Of a stretch of DNA of 64,000 nucleotides, positions 12,440 to 21,511 are shown piece after piece. The notes under the pieces were generated by a model. It had not been told where the DNA came from. It worked only from the letters and a program-made list of their open reading frames with translations, and did not search any database. Numbering within the stretch: the stretch's first letter is position 1; every line of letters begins with the position of its first letter. The DNA comes from Ignavibacteriaceae bacterium. GTDB taxonomy: Bacteria; Bacteroidota; Ignavibacteria; Ignavibacteriales; Ignavibacteriaceae. A program made the position numbers and the translations under genes. Where the stretch lies: contig JACAFB010000008.1 in NCBI GenBank assembly GCA_013388545.1, forward strand, positions 62,001-126,000, read 5' to 3'.

Positions 12440-13063
12440 ATGCTCGGTTTACTCGGAAAAAAAATAGGAATGTCTAACATTTATAATGCTGAGGGTAATA
12501 TTATTCCTGTTACTGTAATTCAGGCAGGCCCTTGCACTATTGTTAATGTAAGAACTAAGGATAAGAATGGTTATAATGCACTTCAGCTTGCATTTTCTGT
12601 AAGAAAAGAAAAATCTTTAAGCAAGCCTGTTCTTGGTCAGTATAAAAAGAATAATCTTACTCCTGCTGAAGTTCTTAAAGAAATTCGGTTTGCTGATGTT
12701 GAAAATTATAAAATTGGTGATGAAGTTAAAGTTAGCATCTTCAAAGAAGGCGATAAAATAAAAGTTAAAAGCAAAAGTAAAGGAAAAGGTTTTCAGGGCG
12801 TAGTAAAAAGACATGGATTTGGCGGAGTTGGGTTAGTTACTCACGGCCAGAGTGACCGTGTAAGAGCCCCTGGATCAATCGGCGCAAGCTCCTATCCCTC
12901 ACGCGTTTTTAAAGGACAGAAAATGGCTGGTAGACTTGGATACGAAAATGTTACAATATCAAATTTGAAAGTTGTTAAGATAATTCCCGAACAGAATTTA
13001 ATACTTGTAAAAGGTGCTGTACCCGGCGCTAACAACTCTATAGTTGAATTAATTAAAAAGTAA
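12440..13063 (+). CDS. rplC: 50S ribosomal protein L3
   Basis: Early-assembling 23S rRNA-binding protein, 207 residues from this start. An in-frame ATG exists at 12422, overlapping the rpsJ stop, but AGGAG at 12430-12434 lies five bases before the ATG at 12440, and the product then begins MLGLLGKKIGM as in other L3 proteins. The segment HGQSDRVRAPGSIG is the conserved peptidyl-transferase-proximal loop. Confidence 0.97.
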   Translation: MLGLLGKKIGMSNIYNAEGNIIPVTVIQAGPCTIVNVRTKDKNGYNALQLAFSVRKEKSLSKPVLGQYKKNNLTPAEVLKEIRFADVENYKIGDEVKVSIFKEGDKIKVKSKSKGKGFQGVVKRHGFGGVGLVTHGQSDRVRAPGSIGASSYPSRVFKGQKMAGRLGYENVTISNLKVVKIIPEQNLILVKGAVPGANNSIVELIKK

Positions 13064-13073
13064 ACTATCAATT

Positions 13074-13721
13074 ATGACATTAGAAGTTTTAAAAATAGAT
13101 GGTAAAGATTCAGGCCAAAAGATTGATTTGCCTGAAGATATATTCGGAGTTGAACCGAACGATCACGCAATTTATCTAGCTGTTAAAACCTATCTTTCTA
13201 ATCAGAGACAGGGAACACATAAATCTAAAGAAAGAGGAGAGGTCAGAGGAGGCGGAAAGAAACCCTGGAAACAAAAAGGAAGAGGGGGAGCCAGAGCTGG
13301 TACATCACGATCCCCATTATGGGTAGGCGGCGGTACTATTTTTGGCCCGCGGCCTCGAGATTATCGGCAAAAATTGCCCTTAAAAGTAAAAAGATTGGCC
13401 AGAAAATCGGCTCTTAGTTATAAAGTAAAAGATGAGCAAATCAAAATTGTTGAAGATTTTTCTTTTGATAAGCCAAGCACTAAAACTTTTTCACAAATGC
13501 TTCGGGATTTGAGTATCTATGGTAAAAAGGTTTTGCTTCTGACTAACGGAACTCAGGAAGTGGTTTACAAATCAGGAAGAAATATTCCTAAGGTTAAGGT
13601 GCTTGAAGCTGATAAAGCATCAACTTATGATATTCTTAACAATCAGATTCTGTTAATACAAAAAAGCGCAATTGATTTAATTAGTAAAACTTTCGGCAAA
13701 AAAGAAGAGGCAATGAATTAA
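13074..13721 (+). CDS. rplD: 50S ribosomal protein L4
   Basis: Large-subunit protein lining the exit tunnel, 215 residues. The extended loop is recognisable in GGKKPWKQKGRGGARAG and SPLWVGGGTIFGPRPRDY. In many bacteria L4 also represses its own operon, but no L4 leader structure is evident here because the S10 leader is very short. Lies between rplC and rplW. Confidence 0.98.
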   Translation: MTLEVLKIDGKDSGQKIDLPEDIFGVEPNDHAIYLAVKTYLSNQRQGTHKSKERGEVRGGGKKPWKQKGRGGARAGTSRSPLWVGGGTIFGPRPRDYRQKLPLKVKRLARKSALSYKVKDEQIKIVEDFSFDKPSTKTFSQMLRDLSIYGKKVLLLTNGTQEVVYKSGRNIPKVKVLEADKASTYDILNNQILLIQKSAIDLISKTFGKKEEAMN

Positions 13722-13723
13722 TT

Positions 13724-14017
13724 ATGCATCAAATATTGGTAAAGCCTTTAATCACTGAAAAAATGTCAAATCTTTCTGCTGAACAAGGAAAGTATGGATT
13801 TCTTGTTACTCCGAAAGCTAACAAAATTGAAATAGCCCGTGCCGTTGAAAAGAAATTTAATGTTCACGTAGTTGATGTAAAAACGATCAGTCATCCTGGA
13901 AAGACTAAAACTCAATTCAGAAGAAGCGGAAGATTTACAGGTAAAACTCCAAGTTATAAAAAAGCAATTGTCACTCTGAAAAAAGGTGAGACAATAGAAT
14001 TATTCGAGCAAGTATAA
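13724..14017 (+). CDS. rplW: 50S ribosomal protein L23
   Basis: Exit-port protein that docks trigger factor and SRP, 97 residues. Begins MHQILVKPLITEKMS, the family signature, and follows rplD by two bases. The C-terminal strand ends KGETIELFEQV. Nothing unusual. Confidence 0.98.
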   Translation: MHQILVKPLITEKMSNLSAEQGKYGFLVTPKANKIEIARAVEKKFNVHVVDVKTISHPGKTKTQFRRSGRFTGKTPSYKKAIVTLKKGETIELFEQV

Positions 14018-14040
14018 AGTTATCGATCACAGGTTAATTT

Positions 14041-14868
14041 ATGGGTATTATTAAGTTAAAGCCGGTTACGCCGGGAACAAGATTCAGAACAAATTCAAGT
14101 TTTGAGGAAATCACTAAAAAGAAGTCCGAAAAATCTTTAACGGTTTTTATTAAAAAATCCGGTGGCCGGAATAATTTAGGCAGAGTTACTGTTCGATTCA
14201 GAGGCGGCGGTCACAAAAGAAAATACAGAATTATTGATTTCAAGCGTGATAAGCATGGCGTTCCTGCAAAAGTTTATTCAATTGAATATGATCCAAACCG
14301 AACCTGCAGAATAGCCTTGTTACACTATCTTGATGGTGAAAAAAGATATATCCTCGCTCCTGAAGGATTGAAAGTTGGTGACAAAATTCAGTCAGGTCCC
14401 GGAAGTGAGATTGTTGTTGGCAATGCCCTGCCTCTGAAAGAAATGCCTTTAGGAAGCTTTGTTCATAATGTTGAACTAAAACCCGGTAAAGGTGGGCAGC
14501 TCGGACGAAGCGCCGGTTGTTCGCTTCAACTGATGGCAAAAGAAAATAACTTCGCTCAGTTAAAAATGCCTTCGGGAGAAGTTAGAATGGTCAAGATAGA
14601 TTGTATGGCGACTTATGGAGTTGTTGGTAATGCTGAACAGGAAAATATCAGTTTGGGTAAAGCCGGAAGAACACGCTGGTTAGGAAGAAGACCCCACGTT
14701 AGAGGTGTAGCTATGAATCCAGTTGATCACCCTATGGGTGGTGGTGAAGGTAAAACTTCGGGAGGCGGCCATCCGGTATCACCGTGGGGACAAAAAGCCA
14801 AAGGATTAAAAACCCGGAAGAGGAAAAAAGAATCTAACAAGTTCATTATCAAACGAAGGAAAAAGTAA
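14041..14868 (+). CDS. rplB: 50S ribosomal protein L2
   Basis: Core peptidyl-transferase-centre protein, 275 residues, normal length. [20 protein letters not shown] and the following [13 protein letters not shown] hold the universally conserved histidine. Starts [15 protein letters not shown]. Between rplW and rpsS in standard order. Confidence 0.99.
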   Translation: MGIIKLKPVTPGTRFRTNSSFEEITKKKSEKSLTVFIKKSGGRNNLGRVTVRFRGGGHKRKYRIIDFKRDKHGVPAKVYSIEYDPNRTCRIALLHYLDGEKRYILAPEGLKVGDKIQSGPGSEIVVGNALPLKEMPLGSFVHNVELKPGKGGQLGRSAGCSLQLMAKENNFAQLKMPSGEVRMVKIDCMATYGVVGNAEQENISLGKAGRTRWLGRRPHVRGVAMNPVDHPMGGGEGKTSGGGHPVSPWGQKAKGLKTRKRKKESNKFIIKRRKK

Positions 14869-14879
14869 GAGAATAGATT

Positions 14880-15167
14880 ATGCCAAGATCTGTTAAAAAA
14901 GGACCATACGTTGAAGTTAAGCTTCTGAGAAAAATTGTAAAAATGAATGAATCAAATCAGAAGAAAATTGTAAAAACCTGGTCTCGCGCTTCAACCATAG
15001 TGCCTGATTTTGTCGGTCACACAATCGCTGTTCACAATGGCAATAAAATGATTCCGGTTTATATTACAGAAAATATGGTTGGTCATAAGTTAGGTGAGTT
15101 TGCACCTACCAGAATTTTCCGCGGGCATCCGGGAACTAAAGCAGAAAAAGCATCAAAGGCATCTTAA
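14880..15167 (+). CDS. rpsS: 30S ribosomal protein S19
   Basis: Small-subunit head protein, 95 residues. [18 protein letters not shown] and the family block [23 protein letters not shown] (given here only as its position, about residues 56-78) identify it. Twelve bases after rplB. Confidence 0.98.
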   Translation: MPRSVKKGPYVEVKLLRKIVKMNESNQKKIVKTWSRASTIVPDFVGHTIAVHNGNKMIPVYITENMVGHKLGEFAPTRIFRGHPGTKAEKASKAS

Positions 15168-15186
15168 AGAATTAAGGATTTTTAGA

Positions 15187-15531
15187 ATGGAATCTAAAGC
15201 TGTACATAGATATATCGGTTCGTCTCCTCGAAAGATGAGGCTTGTAATTGATATGATAAAAGGGATGCAGGTTGACAAAGCATTAGACGCGTTACACTTC
15301 TCTTCAAAGCATGCTTCAAAAGATGCTGAGAAGGTATTGAGATCTGCTGTGGCTAACCTGATGAATAAAGATGAAGCTACCAAGTATGAACCGAGTGATT
15401 TATTTATTAAAGAAGCTTTTGTTAATCAAGGTCCTACCATTAAGAGGATTTCGCCGGCTCCTATGGGAAGGGCTTATAGAATTAGAAAAAGATCTTGTCA
15501 CTTAACTATAATTGTTGCTAGTAAAGCATAA
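15187..15531 (+). CDS. rplV: 50S ribosomal protein L22
   Basis: Exit-tunnel protein, 114 residues from the ATG at 15187. The frame stays open upstream into rpsS, but the 31 upstream residues are unlike L22, while MESKAVHRYIGSSPRKMR is the family start. The beta-hairpin loop that reaches the tunnel is near residues 80-100 (GPTIKRISPAPMGRAYRIRK). No macrolide-type deletion is apparent. Confidence 0.96.
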   Translation: MESKAVHRYIGSSPRKMRLVIDMIKGMQVDKALDALHFSSKHASKDAEKVLRSAVANLMNKDEATKYEPSDLFIKEAFVNQGPTIKRISPAPMGRAYRIRKRSCHLTIIVASKA

Positions 15532-15545
15532 CTTAGGAGAATTTT

Positions 15546-16187
15546 TTGGGACAGAAGACAAATCCTGTTGGTTTAAGAGTTGGAATTATCAGAGGATGGG
15601 AATCTAACTGGTATGAGAATAAAAGTTATTCCCATAAAATTAAAGAAGATGATCATCTTCGCGGATATATCCGCAATAGGTTGAAAAAAGCAGGAATATC
15701 AAGAATTGTAATTGACAGAACGTCAAAAAATATTATTCTTAATATTTTTACTTCAAGACCTGGCGTGGTTATAGGTAAAAGCGGTAAAGAGATTACACAG
15801 CTTGAGCAGGAATTAAAGCAGCTTACTGATAAAGATGTTAAGGTCCAGATTTCTGAAATTAAACGCCCTGAATTGGATGCTTATCTGGTTGCTGAAAATA
15901 TTGCTACTCAGCTTGAAGGAAGAGTCTCATTCCGTAGAGCAATGAAAATGGCAATTACTTCTGCTATGAGAATGGGCGCAGAAGGCATCAGAGTTATGTG
16001 TGCCGGAAGATTGGGTGGCGCAGAAATGGCCAGAACAGAGCAGTATAAAGAAGGCCGAATTCCTCTTCACACTTTAAGGGCCGATATCGATTATGCTTTA
16101 GGAAGAGCTGAAACGATTTATGGTTCTATAGGAATTAAAGTATGGATTTGCCGTGGAGAAATTCTCGGGAAAAGAGCTTCTGAATAA
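15546..16187 (+). CDS. rpsC: 30S ribosomal protein S3
   Basis: Head protein at the mRNA entry channel, 213 residues. It starts with TTG at 15546, downstream of TTAGGAGA; the product [14 protein letters not shown] is the family start. The KH domain motif [11 protein letters not shown] is near residue 77. Standard position between rplV and rplP. Confidence 0.98.
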   Translation: MGQKTNPVGLRVGIIRGWESNWYENKSYSHKIKEDDHLRGYIRNRLKKAGISRIVIDRTSKNIILNIFTSRPGVVIGKSGKEITQLEQELKQLTDKDVKVQISEIKRPELDAYLVAENIATQLEGRVSFRRAMKMAITSAMRMGAEGIRVMCAGRLGGAEMARTEQYKEGRIPLHTLRADIDYALGRAETIYGSIGIKVWICRGEILGKRASE

Positions 16188-16209
16188 AATGTTGATGGAG
16201 ATTTAATTT

Positions 16210-16626
16210 ATGTTAATGCCTAAAAGAGTAAAATTCAGAAAAGCACAGCGTGGAAGAAGAAAGGGAAAAGCAAAGCGCGGCTCCTCTGTTGCTTTCGGTG
16301 ATTTTGGTTTAAAAGCCTTGGAACCTGAATGGATTACCAGCAGGCAGATTGAGGCCTGTCGTGTTGCACTTTCAAGAAAAATGAAGAGAGACGGAAAAGT
16401 CTGGATAAGAATATTTCCTGATAAGCCTGTTTCTAAAAAACCTCTTGAAACCAGAATGGGTAAAGGAAAAGGTGCCCCTGAGTTTTGGGTAGCCGTTATT
16501 AAACCCGGAAGAATTCTCTTTGAAGTTTCCGGTGTTTCAAGAGAGCTTGCTCATGAAGCATTAACCCTTTGCTCGCACAAGCTCCCTATAAAAACGAAAG
16601 TGGTTGCAAGACCTGATTATGAATAA
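16210..16626 (+). CDS. rplP: 50S ribosomal protein L16
   Basis: Large-subunit protein near the A site, 138 residues. Begins [19 protein letters not shown]; the [10 protein letters not shown] and [13 protein letters not shown] segments are diagnostic. Standard order between rpsC and rpmC. Confidence 0.98.
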   Translation: MLMPKRVKFRKAQRGRRKGKAKRGSSVAFGDFGLKALEPEWITSRQIEACRVALSRKMKRDGKVWIRIFPDKPVSKKPLETRMGKGKGAPEFWVAVIKPGRILFEVSGVSRELAHEALTLCSHKLPIKTKVVARPDYE

Positions 16627-16644
16627 ATAGTTCAAGGTGTTTTG

Positions 16645-16878
16645 ATGAAAATCTATGAAATAAAAGAAATGAAAGACGACGAGCTGATTAAAAGAATTGA
16701 GGAAGAAGAGAAAAATCTCGTGGATTTAAATTTTGCTCATCATCTCAAGCAGCTTACTAACACATCCAAGATTCGTAACGTTAGAAAAGACATTGCAAGG
16801 ATGAAAACAATCCTTAATCAAAGACTGATGGCGCAAAAAAAATCTGGCGCGGATGCAAATAAGAAAGGAGTTCAATAA
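16645..16878 (+). CDS. rpmC: 50S ribosomal protein L29
   Basis: Exit-port protein, 77 residues from ATG 16645. A TTG directly before it (16642) is in frame but the ATG has the better spacing from AAGGTG. The body [28 protein letters not shown] is L29 (positions about 30-57). The C-terminus carries about 12 extra basic or small residues beyond a minimal L29. Confidence 0.95.
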   Translation: MKIYEIKEMKDDELIKRIEEEEKNLVDLNFAHHLKQLTNTSKIRNVRKDIARMKTILNQRLMAQKKSGADANKKGVQ

Positions 16879-16883
16879 ATCAG

Positions 16884-17141
16884 ATGGTTGTCAGACCGTT
16901 AAGAAAAACCAGGATAGGTGTAGTTGTAAGTAATAAAATGCAGAAGACAATTACTGTTGCAATTGAGCGTAGAGTACAGCATCCTATTTATAAAAAATAT
17001 TTTAAGAAAACTACCAAGCTAATGGCTCACGACGAAAAGAACGAATGCGGTATTGGTGATAAGGTAAAGATTATGATGACAAGACCTTTAAGTGCCAGGA
17101 AAAGATGGCGGCTGGTTGAAATAATTGAAAAAGCCAAATAG
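16884..17141 (+). CDS. rpsQ: 30S ribosomal protein S17
   Basis: Small-subunit 16S rRNA-binding protein, 85 residues, OB fold. [20 protein letters not shown] and the C-terminal [14 protein letters not shown] are typical. Five bases after rpmC. Confidence 0.97.
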   Translation: MVVRPLRKTRIGVVVSNKMQKTITVAIERRVQHPIYKKYFKKTTKLMAHDEKNECGIGDKVKIMMTRPLSARKRWRLVEIIEKAK

Positions 17142-17162
17142 CGTACCAAGGAGTGGATAATA

Positions 17163-17531
17163 ATGATTCAAGAAGAAACTAATTTGGTTGTAGCCGATAA
17201 CTCGGGTGCAAAACGAGTTAAATGCATCAGGGTTCTTGGAGGCAGCGGAAGAAAATACGCAAGCCTTGGGGATTTGATTGTTGTATCAGTCAAATCAGCA
17301 ATTCCTAACGGTGCTGTTAAAAAAGGTGAAGTTTCAAGAGCAGTTATTGTTAGAACCAAGAAGGAAGTAAGAAGGAAAGATGGATCTTATATTCGTTTTG
17401 ATGAAAATGCTGCCGTGCTTATTAATGCACAGAACGAACCGAGGGGAACTCGAATTTTTGGACCTGTTGCAAGGGAACTCAGAGAAAAACAATTCATGAA
17501 GATTGTATCATTGGCTCCAGAAGTATTATAA
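17163..17531 (+). CDS. rplN: 50S ribosomal protein L14
   Basis: Large-subunit interface protein, 122 residues. Begins [18 protein letters not shown], the family signature, and ends in [16 protein letters not shown]. Preceded by AAGGAG. Fourteen bases before the true start of rplX. Confidence 0.98.
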   Translation: MIQEETNLVVADNSGAKRVKCIRVLGGSGRKYASLGDLIVVSVKSAIPNGAVKKGEVSRAVIVRTKKEVRRKDGSYIRFDENAAVLINAQNEPRGTRIFGPVARELREKQFMKIVSLAPEVL

Positions 17532-17544
17532 AGGGAATGAAAAA

Positions 17545-17868
17545 ATGAGAATCAGAAAAAACGATAATGTGATTGTTATTTCCGGTAACGATAAAGGTAA
17601 AACCGGAAAAGTCCTGAAAGTATTTCCTAAGGAAAATCGGGTTATTGTAGAAGGAATTAATCTTAGGAAGCGGCATACTAAACCGAATCAGAAAAATCCT
17701 CAGGGAGGAATTCTTGAAAAAGAAGCTCCGATTAATGCTTCCAATGTAATGCTTTTAGATCCTAAGACCGGAGAAAAAACCCGTATCGGTTCAAAAATTA
17801 TTCTTGATGAAAAAACCGGTAAAAAGAAAATAGCCCGTGTAAGCAGGGTTAGTGGCGAAATGTTATAA
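17545..17868 (+). CDS. rplX: 50S ribosomal protein L24
   Basis: Assembly-initiator protein of the large subunit with a KOW motif, 107 residues. The frame is open upstream into rplN, but the ATG at 17545 after AAGGGAATG gives [19 protein letters not shown], the family start with the KOW segment. Standard order before rplE. Confidence 0.96.
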   Translation: MRIRKNDNVIVISGNDKGKTGKVLKVFPKENRVIVEGINLRKRHTKPNQKNPQGGILEKEAPINASNVMLLDPKTGEKTRIGSKIILDEKTGKKKIARVSRVSGEML

Positions 17869-17890
17869 TTAAAACTGAGTATTATTAAAA

Positions 17891-18556
17891 ATGGTTGAAA
17901 AGAAAACGAAAAAAGAATCTGCTGAAAAAGAAACTAAAGAAACCAAACAGGTTAAAAAGAAAGAAACTTCTCAGGCAGCGTCTGTTGAACCCGAAGTTAA
18001 AATCAAACCTCGTCTGGCAGATTATTATAAATCAGAAATTATTGCTGAGTTATTAAAAAAGTTTCAATACAAAAATGTTATGCAGGTTCCGAAGCTTTCG
18101 AAGATAGTTGTCAATATGGGTGTTGGTGCAGCGGTTGGTGATCAGAAGATTCTTGAAGAAGCTGTTAAGGAATTGGAAACAATTACCGGGCAAAAGGCAA
18201 GCATATGCAAAGCAAAAAAAGCTATATCCAACTTTAAACTCAGAGAAGGCGTCAACATTGGAGCTATGGTCACCTTGAGAAAAGAAAAAATGTATGAATT
18301 TCTCGATAGACTTATAAACATTGCTTTACCCCGCGTTCGAGACTTCAGAGGTTTATCGGACAAATCGTTTGACGGACGCGGCAATTACACGCTGGGTGTT
18401 AAAGAACAAATCATATTTCCTGAAATTAATGTCGATAAAATATCCCGCGTTATGGGTATGGATATTACTTTTGTTACAACAGCTAAGTCAGATAATGAAG
18501 CTTACGAATTACTTGCGGCATTTGGAATGCCATTCAGAAAAAAAGAAGTAAAATAA
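17891..18556 (+). CDS. rplE: 50S ribosomal protein L5 with charged N-terminal extension
   Basis: 5S rRNA-binding protein of the central protuberance, 221 residues against roughly 180 in most bacteria. Residues 1 to about 40 are a Lys/Glu/Thr-rich, low-complexity extension ([17 protein letters not shown] and onward) before the normal L5 start around [11 protein letters not shown]. The core [20 protein letters not shown] is intact. No internal start fits well: the first later methionines are inside the conserved core. The extension is probably disordered and exposed. Confidence 0.96.
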   Translation: MVEKKTKKESAEKETKETKQVKKKETSQAASVEPEVKIKPRLADYYKSEIIAELLKKFQYKNVMQVPKLSKIVVNMGVGAAVGDQKILEEAVKELETITGQKASICKAKKAISNFKLREGVNIGAMVTLRKEKMYEFLDRLINIALPRVRDFRGLSDKSFDGRGNYTLGVKEQIIFPEINVDKISRVMGMDITFVTTAKSDNEAYELLAAFGMPFRKKEVK

Positions 18557-18571
18557 ATTAAAGGAATTTTA

Positions 18572-18841
18572 ATGGCGCGTAAAAGTTTAATAGCACGGGA
18601 AGAAAAAAGGCTCAGATTATACGAGAAGTACAAGAAGATCCGTGAAGAGCTTAAAGCTAAAGGTGATTATGAAGCACTGCAGAAGCTTCCTAAAAATTCC
18701 TCACCTGTTAGACTAAAGAATAGATGTATTTTTACAGGCCGCTCCAGAAGTTACTATAGAAAGTTTGGTGTTTCTCGATTAGTATTACGAGAGATGGCAC
18801 TACGGGGTGAAATTCCCGGATTAAAGAAGTCAAGTTGGTAA
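18572..18841 (+). CDS. rpsN: 30S ribosomal protein S14, zinc-free type
   Basis: Small-subunit head protein, 89 residues. This is the longer form without the CxxC pairs of the zinc form; only one Cys is seen, in [17 protein letters not shown]. Ends [11 protein letters not shown] as usual. Between rplE and rpsH. Confidence 0.97.
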   Translation: MARKSLIAREEKRLRLYEKYKKIREELKAKGDYEALQKLPKNSSPVRLKNRCIFTGRSRSYYRKFGVSRLVLREMALRGEIPGLKKSSW

Positions 18842-18854
18842 AGGAGATTATCGA

Positions 18855-19250
18855 ATGCCAGTAACAGATCCGATTTCAGATTATTTGACCAGGATTAGAA
18901 ATGCTTCTTCCGCAAGGAAGCAGCGGGTTGAAATTCCTTCTTCAAAGATGAAACTTAGCCTTACTGAAATATTGAAGCGGCAGGGTTATATAGAGGATTA
19001 TAGAGTTTTGGAAGATAATAAACAGAATGTCATTCAGATTGTCTTAAAGTATAGAGGCGGTATGCCCGGAATAACCGGACTCAGAAGAATAAGCACACCC
19101 GGTTTAAGAATTTATAAAGCCGCAGATTCATTGCCGCGTGTATTAAATGGATTGGGTACTGCTATCATCTCTACTTCAAAAGGATTGTTAACAGATCGTG
19201 AAGCAAGACAAGCTTCAATTGGCGGCGAAGTTGTTTGTTATATTTGGTAA
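18855..19250 (+). CDS. rpsH: 30S ribosomal protein S8
   Basis: Central-domain 16S rRNA-binding protein, 131 residues, which represses the spc genes in Enterobacteria. [12 protein letters not shown] at the N-terminus and [14 protein letters not shown] near the C-terminus are diagnostic. AAGGAG precedes the ATG. Confidence 0.98.
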   Translation: MPVTDPISDYLTRIRNASSARKQRVEIPSSKMKLSLTEILKRQGYIEDYRVLEDNKQNVIQIVLKYRGGMPGITGLRRISTPGLRIYKAADSLPRVLNGLGTAIISTSKGLLTDREARQASIGGEVVCYIW

Positions 19251-19271
19251 AAAGTTAAACGGAGTTTAAAG

Positions 19272-19811
19272 GTGTCCAGAATAGGTAAAAAGCCGATATT
19301 GATTCCCAAGGGCGTTACAGTAAACATTAAGGGTTCTACTATAAAAGTTAAAGGCCCTAAAGGTGAACTTGAAGCATCATTCAATCCTTCAATGAAAGTT
19401 GAACTTAAAGACAGTGAATTGATTGTTACCAGGCCTGATGATCTTAAATTAAGTAAATCGCTTCATGGACTGACAAGAGCATTAATTCAAAATATGGTAA
19501 TTGGAGTAACCGATGCTTATCAAAAATCACTTGAGATTGTAGGCGTGGGGTACAGAGCTGAGCTGAAAGGTACTAATTTGCTTGTGAATATTGGATACAG
19601 TCATCCAATATATTTTTTACCGCCTCCCGGAGTAACATTGCAGACACCAACTCAAACTCAGGTAGTCATCAGCGGAATTGATAAGCAGTTAGTTGGACAG
19701 GTTGCAGCTAAAATCAGATCTTTCAGAAAACCCGAACCCTATAAAGGCAAGGGAATCAGGTATTCCGGTGAACAGATTATTAGAAAAGCTGGTAAGACCG
19801 CAGGTAAGTAA
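19272..19811 (+). CDS. rplF: 50S ribosomal protein L6
   Basis: Large-subunit protein near the factor-binding site, 179 residues. Starts with GTG at 19272 (MSRIGKKPILIPKGV) after GGAG. The C-terminal GKGIRYSGEQIIRKAGKT is typical. Ten to twenty bases before rplR. Confidence 0.98.
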   Translation: MSRIGKKPILIPKGVTVNIKGSTIKVKGPKGELEASFNPSMKVELKDSELIVTRPDDLKLSKSLHGLTRALIQNMVIGVTDAYQKSLEIVGVGYRAELKGTNLLVNIGYSHPIYFLPPPGVTLQTPTQTQVVISGIDKQLVGQVAAKIRSFRKPEPYKGKGIRYSGEQIIRKAGKTAGK

Positions 19812-19829
19812 AAACGGAGATTGAATAAA

Positions 19830-20195
19830 ATGTTTTCACGAAAAAGTAACTCAAGATCAAGATCAAAAATCAGAATCAGAAAAAAAATTTCAGGAACCAC
19901 CGATAAGCCTCGGTTGACAGTTTATAGAAGCCTTAATAATGTCTATGCTCAGTTAATTGATGATTCAACAGGGAAGACCATTGCCGCAGCATCATCATTA
20001 TCAAAGGAATTAGCCGAAAGCCTGAAAAACCAAAAAGGAAAAATTTCTAAATCAAAGCTTGTTGGAAATTTAATTGCTAAGAAAGCTAAAGAAAAAAACA
20101 TAGAAGTTGTTGTATTTGACAGAAATGGTTACAGGTATCACGGAAGAATTCAGGCAATCGCTGAAGGTGCAAGAGAAGGTGGTCTTAAGTTTTAA
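19830..20195 (+). CDS. rplR: 50S ribosomal protein L18
   Basis: 5S rRNA-binding protein, 121 residues from ATG 19830. A TTG at 19821 is in frame but lies almost on top of the GGAGA ribosome binding site, so the ATG, about ten bases away, is preferred. DKPRLTVYRSLNNVYAQLID and the C-terminal RNGYRYHGRIQAIAEGAREGG are diagnostic. The next element is a tRNA gene, not rpsE. Confidence 0.96.
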   Translation: MFSRKSNSRSRSKIRIRKKISGTTDKPRLTVYRSLNNVYAQLIDDSTGKTIAAASSLSKELAESLKNQKGKISKSKLVGNLIAKKAKEKNIEVVVFDRNGYRYHGRIQAIAEGAREGGLKF

Positions 20196-20206
20196 TTTCT
20201 TTTTAG

Positions 20207-20277
20207 TGCCGGGTCGTCTAATGGTAGGACAGCGGCCTTTGGAGCCGTATGTAGAGGTTCGAATCCTCTCCCGGCAG
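20207..20277 (+). tRNA. tRNA-Gln (anticodon TTG)
   Basis: A complete cloverleaf can be folded by eye: acceptor TGCCGGG (20207-20213) with CCCGGCA (20270-20276), D stem GTC/GAC, anticodon stem GCGGC/GCCGT with loop CTTTGGA and anticodon TTG at 20239-20241, and T arm AGAGG-TTCGAAT-CCTCT. Discriminator G at 20277; the CCA end is not encoded. It reads CAA (and probably CAG) Gln codons. It lies 11 bases after the rplR stop and 49 bases before rpsE, same strand, so it is probably cut from the ribosomal-protein transcript. Confidence 0.95.
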
Positions 20278-20326
20278 CAAAGTGCCCAATTATTTTAATG
20301 AAATTTAATTAGTTCTGGAGACTTAA

Positions 20327-20833
20327 TTGAAAATTATAAAATCAAACGAAATCGAAGGCTTAAAAGAAAAAGTTGTTTATATCAACCGGGTAGCTAAAGT
20401 TGTTAAAGGCGGAAGAAGGTTCAGCTTTAATGCAATTGTAGTTGTTGGAAATGGGAACGGAACAGTTGGAGTTGGTCTGGGAAAAGCAAACGAAGTTACT
20501 GATGCTATCTCTAAAGGTGTAGACGATGCTAAAAAGAATTTAGTTAAAGTCTCAGTGATAAAAGGAACTGTAGCTCACGAAATATTAGGAAAGTATGGAG
20601 CCGGAAAAGTTCTTCTCAAACCTGCCTCACCGGGAACTGGTCTTATAGCCGGCGGTGGTGTTCGTGCTGTGCTCGAAGCTGCCGGAGTAACAGATGTTCT
20701 TACAAAGTCAATGGGTTCAAGTAACCCTCATAACCAGGTTAAAGCCACCTTAAATGCTCTCATATCACAGGTTGATGCAAGAAAAATGGCTTTGAAAAGA
20801 GGATTAACAACCAAAGAATTATTTAATGTTTGA
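20327..20833 (+). CDS. rpsE: 30S ribosomal protein S5
   Basis: Small-subunit protein involved in decoding accuracy and mRNA entry, 168 residues. Starts with TTG at 20327, about nine bases after CTGGAG; the product [17 protein letters not shown] then enters the family block [24 protein letters not shown]-type and [20 protein letters not shown] segments are present. First gene after the embedded tRNA. Confidence 0.96.
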   Translation: MKIIKSNEIEGLKEKVVYINRVAKVVKGGRRFSFNAIVVVGNGNGTVGVGLGKANEVTDAISKGVDDAKKNLVKVSVIKGTVAHEILGKYGAGKVLLKPASPGTGLIAGGGVRAVLEAAGVTDVLTKSMGSSNPHNQVKATLNALISQVDARKMALKRGLTTKELFNV

Positions 20834-20844
20834 CAGAGGATGTG

Positions 20845-21030
20845 ATGAGTAAGATTAAAATAATTCAAACAGCAAGTATAATTGACAGACCTGAAGATCA
20901 GAAAAGAACTATTAAAGCTTTAGGTTTGGGCAGACCTCGATGGGAAAAAATACATAACGATACACCTCAGTTAAGAGGTATGATAAATAAAGTTAAGCAT
21001 TTGGTAAAAGTAGAAGTAGTTAAAGAATAA
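20845..21030 (+). CDS. rpmD: 50S ribosomal protein L30
   Basis: Small large-subunit protein, 61 residues from the ATG at 20845. An in-frame TTG at 20830 overlaps the rpsE stop, but GAGG at 20836-20839 fits the ATG; MSKIKIIQTASIIDRPEDQK is the expected start. TIKALGLGRP is the family core. Between rpsE and rplO. Confidence 0.95.
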   Translation: MSKIKIIQTASIIDRPEDQKRTIKALGLGRPRWEKIHNDTPQLRGMINKVKHLVKVEVVKE

Positions 21031-21043
21031 AAAGGACTCAATA

Positions 21044-21502
21044 ATGGATCGATTAAGTAATCTTAAATATGCCAAAGGATCTGTAAAGAAAAGAAAGAGA
21101 GTTGGAAGGGGCGAAGGCTCGGGACACGGAAGCCAATCAACTCGTGGTATGAATGGTCAAAGATCTAGGTCGGGTTCAAAAAAGAGAAGCTGGTTTGAAG
21201 GCGGTCAGATGCCTCTCCAAAGAAGAATACCGAAATTCGGTTTCACAAGTCCCTTTAAAACTTATTTCCAGGTTGTAAATCTCGACAGGATTCAAAAATT
21301 ATCTGATGAAAAAAAATTAAATATAGAACTTTTAACTCCTGAGTCGATGAAGAAGCTTGGATTAATTACCAGTGCAAAGCAGCCTGTTAAACTATTAGCA
21401 AACGGTGATTATAAATTAAAAATTAATTTTGAAGTAAATGCATTCAGCCAAAAAGCAAAAGAAAAAATTGAAGCTGCTGGTGGATCAATTAAAAAGATAT
21501 AA
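21044..21502 (+). CDS. rplO: 50S ribosomal protein L15
   Basis: Large-subunit protein, 152 residues. The basic glycine-rich N-terminus KKRKRVGRGEGSGHGSQSTR and the motif FEGGQMPLQRRIPKFGF identify it. Fourteen bases after rpmD and nine before secY. Confidence 0.98.
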   Translation: MDRLSNLKYAKGSVKKRKRVGRGEGSGHGSQSTRGMNGQRSRSGSKKRSWFEGGQMPLQRRIPKFGFTSPFKTYFQVVNLDRIQKLSDEKKLNIELLTPESMKKLGLITSAKQPVKLLANGDYKLKINFEVNAFSQKAKEKIEAAGGSIKKI

Positions 21503-21511
21503 TCGATTAAG

